DNA of 46,550 nt from an uncultured Prevotellaceae bacterium (lineage in GTDB: Bacteria; Bacteroidota; Bacteroidia; Bacteroidales; Bacteroidaceae), in assembly GCA_937915745.1 (NCBI GenBank), contig CALGGJ010000090.1, positions 1 through 46,550 of the forward strand, written 5' to 3'. This document shows, piece by piece, positions 16,822 through 26,200 of the stretch (its first letter is position 1; each line of letters begins with the position of its first letter). The position numbers were made by a program, and so were the translations under genes. The notes below the pieces were generated by a model. The model made no database searches and was not told the origin of the DNA. It saw only the letters and a program-made list of their open reading frames with translations.

Positions 16822-17508
16822 ATGAGATGCAAAAATTGCGGATGGCCTAACAGGCCTGGGGAGACAACGTGTGCAAAATGTAGTACCCCATTAGAAATTT
16901 CGGAACAACCAGAAACAGAAGTCGCACCTGTAGTAGAAGAAAAACCTCGGAACTTGAAGGCCACAGTGCTTGAAACCGCCTCGTCGGATCCCGTGCAAGC
17001 AGTTGAAGATGAGACCGAAGACACAGACATGTGTCCAAAATGCGGTTACCCAATGCGTAAGAACACAAATAAGTGTCCGAATTGCAATTATGTCATAAAT
17101 ACTAATCAGAATAACAATTTAGAACATCATCAGACACGTATGGAACAATCAGCACAATCAAACAAACCGATTTCGAGTACTATCAACCCTTATTTGGTTG
17201 GTTCTGCACCGGAACCAGGATTCACACTGACACCAGTGAAACGAATCAATGAGAGAAAAACATTCGAAAGCATTCTTTATGAAGGACAAGAGGTAGAACT
17301 TCGGAGAGACAACACCGAAGCCGACAACACCTCAATTACATCACAGGAGCAGGCCGTCATACACAACGAAAACGGTAATTGGTACATAACCGATAAGAGT
17401 GAGCAGGGCACTACATTCGTGAGAGCCACCAACAAGACCCAACTTCAGGATGGTGACATAATTCTCTTGGGCAATCGCCTATTTGAGTTCCGGTCAACCG
17501 ACAACTAA
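16822..17508 (+). CDS. Double zinc-ribbon protein with divergent FHA-like domain
   Basis: A 228-residue cytoplasmic protein. Two zinc ribbons are visible: Cys3, Cys6, Cys17, Cys20 and Cys71, Cys74, Cys85, Cys88. They are separated by an acidic, Pro/Glu-rich linker. The C-terminal about 95 residues have FHA-like beta-strand spacing (VELRRDNTE, GNWYITDKSEQGTTFVR, LQDGDIILLGNRLFEF). The usual GR and SRxH phosphothreonine contacts are not obvious, so phosphopeptide binding may be lost. It opens the tightly spaced run that continues to 35984 and is followed by the kinase after 16 bp. Zinc-ribbon/FHA proteins next to kinases often act as adaptors or substrates; that role here is inference. Confidence 0.8.
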   Translation: MRCKNCGWPNRPGETTCAKCSTPLEISEQPETEVAPVVEEKPRNLKATVLETASSDPVQAVEDETEDTDMCPKCGYPMRKNTNKCPNCNYVINTNQNNNLEHHQTRMEQSAQSNKPISSTINPYLVGSAPEPGFTLTPVKRINERKTFESILYEGQEVELRRDNTEADNTSITSQEQAVIHNENGNWYITDKSEQGTTFVRATNKTQLQDGDIILLGNRLFEFRSTDN

Positions 17509-17524
17509 ACACCCAGTAGCAAGC

Positions 17525-18808
17525 ATGGCACAACGATGCGACTTTACAAATGGCAATTTGATTGACGACAAGTATCAGGTAGAAAAGGTTATCGGTGAAG
17601 GCACTTTCGGCAAGGTATATGCTGTGAAAGACCACACAGGCAGTTTGTATGCCTTAAAGCTTTTGCGACTATGGGAAATACATCCCGACCTGCGTAAAGG
17701 CCTTATCAATCGTTTCGACATGGAGTATGAAACAGGGTTGATAAAAAGTGAATATCTGGTTCATTCTTTCTCACATGGGCTTGTAAAAGGCAATCCCTAC
17801 ATTGTCATGGAATATTGCGGTGGCGGCGATTTGCTTAAAGCATCAAAAGGAGGTCTGATAGACTACACCGTGGTTGCCACTTGCATACTCAAAGGGCTCA
17901 AAGCGCTGCACAGCAATGGCAAGGTTCACCGAGACCTAAAGCCCGAGAATGTGTTACGTAAAAACGACGGAACATTTGCTCTGACCGATTTTGGCATCTC
18001 AGGCGACCGAAATAAGCGTATGACCGAACGCAACATTTTCGGCAAACCGAAACAATTATTCGGAACATACGCATATATGCCGCCAGAACAACTCAGACCA
18101 ACACACCGCGATGCCACCGTGCTGCCTACAACGGACATCTTTTCGTTTGGGGTAACCATGTACCAGCTGATAACAGGAGAACTCCCTTTCGGTCCGCTTT
18201 CCGATGAAAGCGAACTGCCTCAGTACCTTCACAACGCGCGTGAGGGAAAATGGAATATAAAACTGCTGAGCAAAAAAGATGCAAAGGAATGGTCTCCGCT
18301 TATAGAGGGGTGTCTTCATCCGGAAATAGAAAAAAGGGTGCAAACAGCCGACCAAGCCCTGACCCTTGTTCCTAAATATAAAGATACGGTGGAAGGCTCA
18401 AAACAGGAAATCAAAGGTTACAATACGAAAATAGTAAACGGTGTACTGTTAAGAATAATGCAAGGTGAACAGTATGGCCGCGAATACCGTCTTGATGATA
18501 TCATAAACGAGCAACGGCCAATATTGCATCTGGGCAGAAAAGACTACGGTATAGAAAATAATATCGCCATAAAAGAAGAAAACAGCTCATACATATCGCG
18601 CTACCATTGCACTCTCGAATTAGACTACGATTCGGGTGACTGGATTATACGCGACGGACAATGGCGGCCAGGTTTCTCTTCAGCATGGCGGCGTTCAACC
18701 AACGGCACTTATGTAAACTCAACAGAAGTGTCTGACAAGGGTATGCCGTTCCGACCAGGAGACATCATATCAATCGGTGAGGTAAAACTGAGAGCAGAAG
18801 GATATTAG
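17525..18808 (+). CDS. Ser/Thr protein kinase with C-terminal FHA domain
   Basis: A 427-residue Hanks-type kinase without membrane segments. The glycine loop is GEGTFGKV (from residue 24), the ATP lysine Lys45 (YALKLL), the catalytic loop HRDLKPEN with Asp137, the metal-binding DFG with Asp155, and MPPEQ in the activation segment. From about residue 305 an FHA domain follows, with LHLGRK, ISRYHCTLE and NGTYVN motifs, able to bind phosphothreonine. Kinase-FHA fusions usually bind their own phosphorylated partners. The frame is open 14 codons further upstream, but that would overlap the preceding gene; MAQRCDF at 17525 is preferred. It should phosphorylate the neighbouring zinc-ribbon, FHA or membrane proteins. 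Confidence 0.92.
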   Translation: MAQRCDFTNGNLIDDKYQVEKVIGEGTFGKVYAVKDHTGSLYALKLLRLWEIHPDLRKGLINRFDMEYETGLIKSEYLVHSFSHGLVKGNPYIVMEYCGGGDLLKASKGGLIDYTVVATCILKGLKALHSNGKVHRDLKPENVLRKNDGTFALTDFGISGDRNKRMTERNIFGKPKQLFGTYAYMPPEQLRPTHRDATVLPTTDIFSFGVTMYQLITGELPFGPLSDESELPQYLHNAREGKWNIKLLSKKDAKEWSPLIEGCLHPEIEKRVQTADQALTLVPKYKDTVEGSKQEIKGYNTKIVNGVLLRIMQGEQYGREYRLDDIINEQRPILHLGRKDYGIENNIAIKEENSSYISRYHCTLELDYDSGDWIIRDGQWRPGFSSAWRRSTNGTYVNSTEVSDKGMPFRPGDIISIGEVKLRAEGY

Positions 18809-18828
18809 TATTATTTAATAAAAATACA

Positions 18829-20412
18829 ATGGCAAATCAAGCAACTATCAAAGCCCAAGGCACCACTTTTGCAGGATCCATAGCAGCAGGTATGGGCTCA
18901 ATATTCAGCCCTGGAGGCAAAAAATATTACATTCTCGAACACAAAGTATCAACCAAGTATCACAAGGCAGGCGAGTCGCAGCAAATAATAATCGATACAA
19001 TAGAATTGGGCCGAGGCTCACAATGCCAAGTTCGGTTTGACGAAAAATTCCCTACGGTGTCGCGACGTCATGCCGCTATTGTAAAGGACGGCGACAACTG
19101 GAAACTGGTGCAATTAAGTCAGAAAAACTCCACATTCCTCAACGGACAGCCAATCAAAAACGAATGGTATCTGCAAAACGGAGACGAAATCCAATTGTCG
19201 GTTAACGGACCGAAACTTGGATTCATCATCCCAACCGGAAACAAATCTACTGTAGGCTCAATCGGACTGACACGACGTCTCAGCCTTTTCCGTCAGCAAG
19301 CTATGCGGCCTTACAAGACTGCTATAACCACGCTGTGTGCTGCAATTGTAGTGTTGGCTGGTGTGGGAACCTATTTCTTCATCCAACAGAATGATAAAAT
19401 AAACAGCAGCAAAGCTGGCATTGCAGCACTCTTACAACATTCTAACACAATGGATTCGCTTGCTGTCATACAAGATTCAATTTATCAGGCACAGCTAGAT
19501 TCGGTGGCTCGTATAAAAGGACAAAATACGACAGTGGTAAAGACTATAATGGTGAAAGCCGACGAACGAATACAAAAGGCAATCAGTGAAGTCAAAACGT
19601 CTATATATGCAGTGAAAACAACATGGTATATACAGAGTCTTGAACAAAATAAATCGCTTGGACAAGACGAATGGACCCGCGTCAGTGACAAAACCATGAC
19701 AGAATACGGTACAGGATTCTTGCTCAGTGATGGTAGATTCGTCACAGCCCGACACAATGTACAGCCATGGTTCTATGGTACAAACATTCTTTACAATGCC
19801 CTGGCTACACTTGCACCACAATCAGACAGTCTCATGGTTCATGCCGACATTGTTGCAACCTCTAAGGACGATGTAATAACGCTTACAGATGCCGACTTTA
19901 TTACAAATAAAAGTCTCGATGAGTCATTCACAACTAACATAGACGGAGAAGAACGTACATGTACAGCCATGATTCCTATGAACAACGGAGACCAGACAAT
20001 TGGCTCAGATGCCATGTATGGTGCTGGATGGGCATATGCACAGGTTAACAAGATAGGGAAAATTAAAGCAAACGAAACCATGTCGTCATCAATGAACTCT
20101 GGAACAGCAGTACACATACTTGGTTATTCCGAACAGATGACTAAGGGAGGCGGACAGACAGAACCAATCTACAGCAAGAACGTTGTATCTGGCGATGGAC
20201 TGAACTCAGGAAAATGCATCCTAGTTGCTGATGGAGTAGTAAGGGGATATTCTGGAAGCCCCGTGTTCGTATATACTAACGGACAACTTGAGGCCGTCGC
20301 AATAACTGTCGAAAAAGAAAGGGCCTCACAACAATACGGAATTTTCAGTAATAGCATATCTCAGGAACTACCCCAATATAATCAGTTTATCCCTCTGTCT
20401 AACTTAAAATAG
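18829..20412 (+). CDS. FHA-transmembrane-trypsin-like serine protease
   Basis: A 527-residue single-pass protein. The N-terminal FHA domain (about residues 57-133) has LGRGSQ (Arg62), TVSRRHAAI (Ser78, His81) and a FLNGQ loop. A membrane helix lies at about 165-185. The C-terminal half is a chymotrypsin-fold protease: GTGFLLSDGRFVTARHN holds the catalytic His309, and GYSGSPVF holds the nucleophile Ser475; the Asp is probably in the DDVITL or DADF segment. With the FHA domain in the cytoplasm and the protease in the periplasm, phosphorylated partners could recruit or gate the protease. A coiled segment (about 195-260) links helix and protease. FHA and S1 domains in one chain are unusual. Confidence 0.88.
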   Translation: MANQATIKAQGTTFAGSIAAGMGSIFSPGGKKYYILEHKVSTKYHKAGESQQIIIDTIELGRGSQCQVRFDEKFPTVSRRHAAIVKDGDNWKLVQLSQKNSTFLNGQPIKNEWYLQNGDEIQLSVNGPKLGFIIPTGNKSTVGSIGLTRRLSLFRQQAMRPYKTAITTLCAAIVVLAGVGTYFFIQQNDKINSSKAGIAALLQHSNTMDSLAVIQDSIYQAQLDSVARIKGQNTTVVKTIMVKADERIQKAISEVKTSIYAVKTTWYIQSLEQNKSLGQDEWTRVSDKTMTEYGTGFLLSDGRFVTARHNVQPWFYGTNILYNALATLAPQSDSLMVHADIVATSKDDVITLTDADFITNKSLDESFTTNIDGEERTCTAMIPMNNGDQTIGSDAMYGAGWAYAQVNKIGKIKANETMSSSMNSGTAVHILGYSEQMTKGGGQTEPIYSKNVVSGDGLNSGKCILVADGVVRGYSGSPVFVYTNGQLEAVAITVEKERASQQYGIFSNSISQELPQYNQFIPLSNLK

Positions 20413-20446
20413 ACTCACATCAACCCAATCATTGCTTCGTAAACAG

Positions 20447-21445
20447 ATGAGTAACATTAAATTCAAGATTGCAGCGAAAACCAACGTAGGCATGGTTCGC
20501 ACAAATAACGAAGACAATTTCCAGGCAGCAAGCGATCTTAGTGTTAATCCCATGACCTGGGTAAACGACGTGGAGTGTGACCTTGGAGACAAAGGTGCAC
20601 TCCTTGTCGTAGCCGACGGAATGGGAGGAATGAATGCCGGCGAGGTGGCATCAGAATTAGCCATAAATACTATCAGAGACTTTTTCAATCCTGAACATAT
20701 CACTGAAAAGGTGGTATCGACAAGAGTCGGTGTAGAATCGTTTATGAAACGAGCCATAACAGAGGCCGACAAACGCATAAAAGCTGATGCCAAGAAATAT
20801 CCAGAGCATAAAGGAATGGGTACCACAATAGTGATAGGATGGATATTAAACGGAAAACTTTATGTAGCATGGTGTGGCGACAGTCGCGCCTATATATATA
20901 ATCGCGTTTTCGGACTGAGGCAGATTACAAAAGACCATTCATACGTACAATCGTTGATAGACAAAGGCAAGATTTCGCGAGAAGACGCATTCGACTATCC
21001 AGACAGCAACATTATCACTAGATGCCTGAGCGACAGCGACCAAAAAGCACGACCAGACTCCATAAGCGAACCTATAGCACTGAATAACGGTGACATAATC
21101 CTCCTATGTACAGATGGACTATGTGGCATGATTCGTGACCATGAAATAGAGCAAATTGTCGCTGAAAACGAAGGAAACCTTAACGACTGTTGTGACAAGC
21201 TTATAGATGCTGCGTGTGAAGCATCAGGTCAAGACAATATAACCGTGGCTCTATGCAGAATCGTTGCAGGAGCGGCAGAAGCCAAACGGGTCATACGTAA
21301 AAACAAACTGTCTAACACCGTGTCGTTCGAAAAACGAGAAAGCACAATCAACAAACAGGGAATTATCAAAACATGCATTGCAACGCTTGCGGCAGCAGCG
21401 ATGTTTGCCTTAGGATATTATATTGGCAGAATGAATATTATTTAG
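20447..21445 (+). CDS. PP2C-type Ser/Thr phosphatase with C-terminal membrane anchor
   Basis: A 332-residue PPM/PP2C phosphatase. The motifs are in order: RTNNEDNF (Asp23), VVADGMGGMNAGE (Asp57), GTTIVIGW, WCGDSRAYIY, ITKDHSYVQSL, CTDGLCGMI and GQDNITVAL, supplying the metal-binding aspartates. A membrane helix at the extreme C-terminus (CIATLAAAAMFALGYYIG) tethers the domain to the cytoplasmic face. It should dephosphorylate the targets of the two kinases in the same run, giving a reversible switch. The start at 20447 is chosen over 20432 because homologues begin just before the domain. Confidence 0.93.
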   Translation: MSNIKFKIAAKTNVGMVRTNNEDNFQAASDLSVNPMTWVNDVECDLGDKGALLVVADGMGGMNAGEVASELAINTIRDFFNPEHITEKVVSTRVGVESFMKRAITEADKRIKADAKKYPEHKGMGTTIVIGWILNGKLYVAWCGDSRAYIYNRVFGLRQITKDHSYVQSLIDKGKISREDAFDYPDSNIITRCLSDSDQKARPDSISEPIALNNGDIILLCTDGLCGMIRDHEIEQIVAENEGNLNDCCDKLIDAACEASGQDNITVALCRIVAGAAEAKRVIRKNKLSNTVSFEKRESTINKQGIIKTCIATLAAAAMFALGYYIGRMNII

Positions 21446-21467
21446 CCATCCTAAAAAAACAACTGGT

Positions 21468-22256
21468 ATGGGAAAAAACATTACTATTGGAAGAGACGTA
21501 ATAAATGACTTACGTATTCCACAGGAATATAATACCGTGAGTAACCGTCATGCCGAAATAGAAGAAACCGATGGAGGGAGATTGTACCTTATCGACCACA
21601 GTACCAATGGCAGCATGGTCAATGGCAGAAAAATAAGAAACATGCGACTCGAAATCTCTGAAGGCGATGAAATAAGGCTGGCTGATGCATATCCGTTGCA
21701 GTGGAATGATATCAAATCTTTTTTCCCACATCTATTTAGCGCAGCACCTGAAATAAAACCGAAACCTCAGAGCAGAGCCACACAATTGCATCCAACACCG
21801 ATAACCAGCATCAGTACAGATAAGAACAGAGATGAAGCAGAGAATATAGAAAAACAATTGAAACAAGACCTTGAATCTGTAAGAAATAAATGGAGCTGGG
21901 GCGCATTCCTGCTAGGTTGGATATGGGCTGCAGGACATAATATATGGTGGCCCTTGCTCGTCTTGCTCGTCTTGCCAATTTTGTCTGCCATACTTCTGTT
22001 TGTTTTTGCACCTATAGGTTTTATCCTCTTTGCATTATCTGGTATAGTTGGTATTGTCATAAGTATAAACCTCGGGATAAGAGGTAATTCTCAAGCGTTG
22101 GACAAAGGCTGCTTTAAGTCGTTTGAACACTTCCGTAGTAAAGAGCGTAAGTGGACAATTGTGGGAGTTGTAGTATGGATCATCTCTATTGCGACAAGTG
22201 TCGGCGGATGCATAATTCTGTCACAAACCATACTTGAACTTATTGATGCGATATAA
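21468..22256 (+). CDS. FHA-domain protein with multiple membrane segments
   Basis: A 262-residue protein. The N-terminal FHA domain (residues 1-80) has ITIGRD (Arg9), TVSNRHAEI (Ser25, His28) and STNGSMVNG, all ligand-contact motifs. After a charged linker comes a membrane domain of three to four helices, starting WSWGAFLLGWIWAAGHNIWW and ending VVWIISIATSVGGCIIL. It resembles small DUF2628-type membrane modules. It could act as the membrane receptor that the phosphorylated components dock to. It ends 2 bp before the second kinase, so the pair is tightly coupled. Confidence 0.85.
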   Translation: MGKNITIGRDVINDLRIPQEYNTVSNRHAEIEETDGGRLYLIDHSTNGSMVNGRKIRNMRLEISEGDEIRLADAYPLQWNDIKSFFPHLFSAAPEIKPKPQSRATQLHPTPITSISTDKNRDEAENIEKQLKQDLESVRNKWSWGAFLLGWIWAAGHNIWWPLLVLLVLPILSAILLFVFAPIGFILFALSGIVGIVISINLGIRGNSQALDKGCFKSFEHFRSKERKWTIVGVVVWIISIATSVGGCIILSQTILELIDAI

Positions 22257-22258
22257 AA

Positions 22259-23170
22259 ATGGAAGAATACTCTATATTTCATGAAAGATACAAGCTTGAA
22301 AAGCTGTTAGGCAAAGGAGCCTATTCAGAAGTGTGGCTGGCTCACGACGAGAAAACAGACATAGAGGTAGCATTAAAAATATTTGCCCCATCTACAGGTC
22401 TTGACGATGTTGGGCTTCAGATGTTTGCACATGAATTCTCGCTCGTTGTCAATGTGAGCGATGCAAATATCCTGAAACCGCTGTTCTATGACTCGTATGA
22501 ACGAAAACCATATCTAGTACTACCCTATTGCAGGCAAGGCAGTATAAAAAGAAAAATAGGTGAAACAACCGAAGATGAAGCATGGACAATAATGCTGGAC
22601 GTAGCGCGTGGATTGAAATCACTACACAGTCAAGAACCACCAATCATCCATCAAGACATAAAGCCCGACAATATCCTCATTGCCGACGATGGTCATTACA
22701 AGATAACAGATTTTGGAGTAAGTACCAAGGTACATTCTACATTGCGCAAAAGCATCGGCCTCGAACTCACGTCTGCTGGAACAAGCGCATACATGGCACC
22801 CGAGAGGTTTAGCAGGCAGAATACACCAATAATGCCAAACGATATATGGTCGTTAGGTTCCATGGTGTATGAACTGTTGACTGGAGAAGTGCCGTTTGCC
22901 GGTAATGGAGTGGTAGAAGGCGGACTGCTACAGAAAAGCGGTGCAGAAATACCCGAACTGCCGGGTAAGTTATCGAGCGAGTTGAGGAAAACGATTGAGA
23001 GCTGCCTTGCACTGCTTCCATATAACAGACCAACAGCAGAACAACTGGAAGAAATATGTAGCAAGAGGAAAGCTCCTGTTAATAATAACAAGAATAAATT
23101 ATACTTCTTGTATGTTTTAGTGGCAATTCTTGGAATAGCATGTGGAGCGATATTAAGGATAATTATATAA
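22259..23170 (+). CDS. Tail-anchored Ser/Thr protein kinase (HQD variant)
   Basis: A 303-residue kinase: glycine loop LGKGAYSEVW, Lys40 in VALKIF, catalytic loop IIHQDIKPDN with Asp133, DFG Asp151, and MAPERF. The arginine of the usual HRD is glutamine (Gln132), so activation-loop phosphorylation may not be needed, as in non-RD kinases. The last about 20 residues form a membrane helix (LYFLYVLVAILGIACGAI), giving a cytoplasmic kinase tethered at its tail with essentially no periplasmic sensor. It pairs with the preceding FHA membrane protein (2-bp gap) and differs from the soluble kinase-FHA fusion upstream. Confidence 0.92.
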   Translation: MEEYSIFHERYKLEKLLGKGAYSEVWLAHDEKTDIEVALKIFAPSTGLDDVGLQMFAHEFSLVVNVSDANILKPLFYDSYERKPYLVLPYCRQGSIKRKIGETTEDEAWTIMLDVARGLKSLHSQEPPIIHQDIKPDNILIADDGHYKITDFGVSTKVHSTLRKSIGLELTSAGTSAYMAPERFSRQNTPIMPNDIWSLGSMVYELLTGEVPFAGNGVVEGGLLQKSGAEIPELPGKLSSELRKTIESCLALLPYNRPTAEQLEEICSKRKAPVNNNKNKLYFLYVLVAILGIACGAILRIII

Positions 23171-23201
23171 AACATAGGTACTAATAACGTAAACAGTCAA
23201 T

Positions 23202-26200
23202 ATGATGAAAATTAATATTACCATACGATTACTATCGGTATTTCTAACATTAATATTTTTTAGTCTTTCTTTGAAAACACTTGCCCAAAGTAGTTTAAGT
23301 TCTAGGTTTGAGTTTCAACAAAACGCAAAATATGAGGCCCAAGGAGGCATAGTGTACATTATAGGGCCGATTAATTCGGCAAAACTGGTATTATCATTGG
23401 AAAACGAACCCGACTCCATAACAGAAGTCGTCAGCTTCACTATTGAAATTACAAATAAGGTTAAAGAATCTATTCACCATACGCTATCTGAGGGTAAGAT
23501 AACGATAGATCCGTATGATTTGCCACATTTTTCCGTGTCACAGGACGTGGACTCAATTTTTTTCAGAATTGCTTACAAGACAGGAGTCTGCAATTCAGAA
23601 GGAATCGTAGAAGAAACAGAGCATAATGCCAGTGGACTGCGCAGGCTAAGAGTATTGGCTGAAGCAAAGTCTGATGTTTCTTTGGCAGAACAGGATTTTC
23701 ATCTGCTTCCAGGACAGCATGTCAATATCACTTCTTCCCATGAGGGAGGATATGAAGACGATGCCCAGTGGAGCATTGTATGGAAAGATGGTGACACGGA
23801 AATCAGCAGAGGTGCCTTGGAGTTTACGGCCAGTAATGTCCAGACTCCCACGGTTCATAACATTTCCATGACAATCACTAATACGACACCAAATAACAAA
23901 GTATGGTATAGTCACACCTACAACTATACTATCACAGAATACCCGTCAACTGGCGTTACGGCACGTACCGATAAGCGTTATGTGCTGACATCAAACGACC
24001 AGCAAAGGTTAAGTGTGTCGGCCAGTGGCGGAAATCCTGATGGATGGGAATATGCATGGAGTGAAGGAGGCAGTGTCCTAAAGGAAAACAAGGATGAGAG
24101 TTTTCTTGACTATCAACCCAAAGACATAAAAACTCCAACAACCAAGATAGTAAGTGTTGTGTTAAGAAACGTAGCTACAGACTATTCTACTGAACTCTAT
24201 AGGGATACACTATACTTCACCTTGTCTATTTATCCAATGCCAATAGACAATACGACAACAGACTTTAACTTATTTGTGAAGTCTGACACCGTTATTACAT
24301 TTGAAGCGTCAACAAGTGGTGGAAACCCCGAAGGGTGGGAATATTCGTGGAAAGTAGATGGGTATGAAAAGAATACAGACCAAATATTCAATTACGATGT
24401 AGTTTACAGGGATTATGGTAAATACCAAGATACACACGTTATTACATTGTCTGCTGCGAACTATGCCTCTGAAGTTGACGGGAAGCAAGAATTGTACAGT
24501 AAGAATGACTACAGCTACAATGTCACAGTATATCCAAGGCCATATTATAAAGTAATAAACGGAATGCAAGAAATCGAAGTGCATGAGAATGGTTATACTG
24601 CCCAGCTAGATACAATAGAGATGTATGTGGGCGAAACAGTCGAATTCTCATTCACTACACACGACGGATTTCCAAATGGTTGGACACAGGAGTGGAGATG
24701 CCTAGGCAAAACACTTGGCAATCAATCAACACTGCAATATAAAGCAGAAACTGAAGGCACCTTCAATATATATGCACACATCACAAATACTGTCACTCAG
24801 CCCGACGATAGTCAAAATGTATGGTTCTATAGGGTGCAGAAATATCCGATTATCGTGCATCCGAGACCTATTGCATATTTTGCTGATACACATGCATCAA
24901 ACGACTCACTAAACGTACTGACTGGCGATTCAATCACCCTTACTGTTGTGCAAGACAATATTGACTATAGTCAGTTGAAATACACTTGGTACAAAAACGG
25001 CATTAAGGTAATGACAAGTGACACCTACAAATATCTTGCAGAGCTTGAATCAGCATCTGAGGCAAGACAAGACGTGATAAAATGTGTGGTTGTAGGTAGT
25101 TTAGTAAATAATCCAAGCCAAAAGGTAACATTAACCCTCGAACGAAAAATCTCTGTATGGCCTTTGCCAAACGTTGCTATAGATTCTAAGGGCAATATAG
25201 AACAACATATTGAGACATGTGGAGGTCGCCCGATGGACTTATCCGTTTTACACTCGGGTGGTCAGAATGACGGATGGAGTGTGAAATGGTACCATGGTGA
25301 TGCACTTTTAGACGAATCCGAATTTAATTTAACGCAGTTGCCTGAAAACCCTACGAATTCGTCGGTTCGCACAGACACATATAGGGTTGTGGTGACTAAC
25401 ACTGTGGAAAAAGTCGTACGGCTTGAAAAAGAGATGACATTCATTGTTGACGTATGGCCAAAGCCCGAAGCCCAATTAGTGCAAGAAGAGTTTATCCAAT
25501 ACTATGGCGACTCTATCACGCTCACACTACAGGCTACTGGAGGTTATTTGGGGGCAGACTCAACATGGACTTACACATGGCTATTCCAACCACTGGGTAC
25601 AGCACAGAATCCTGTGTTTGTATCAAAAAAGCCATCTATTAATGTAAAAGTCTCGAACCCTGATAATGGAGATTCTAATTGTACCTATAACTATTATGTA
25701 TGGGTATCAAACAAGTATTCGGATGGGAGTCTCTGGTACCGCAAGCAGCATCATGTTGTAGTTCATGCATATTCTCGTGGTAAGATCGATGCGGTTGCAT
25801 TGGAAAAAGATAGTGTGAACATTTATTCTGGCCATGTTGTCAAGTTGGCTGCAAAATATATGGGAGGTTACAGTTCTGGCTGGACATTCGAATGGACCGA
25901 CAATGGCAAGCCGATGGAAAATACGAATAGTAACCCATTATATATTACGTTCCGGCCTGTCAATATATCTAACAGAAATAAAGAGGCAGAGCTTCACACA
26001 TACGAGGTTCACTGTGTCAACAAAATAGACGACAACATCGGTTGTGATACCACAATCGTGTATGAACGGCAAATATGGCCAATAGCGGAATTTTCCGACG
26101 ATATCACATTACGCGATTCCAACCGTGGTGTTAACAATCCAATTTCAATTCGTGAGGGCAATAGGCTCACTCTTCATTCCGATTCTGCCAAATACGGCTA

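Noticed and set aside
16822..23170. Type VI secretion regulatory locus
   Set aside because: Kinase, PP2C and FHA genes are reminiscent, but no Tss structural gene (sheath, tube, baseplate, ClpV, IcmF) is present in the window.
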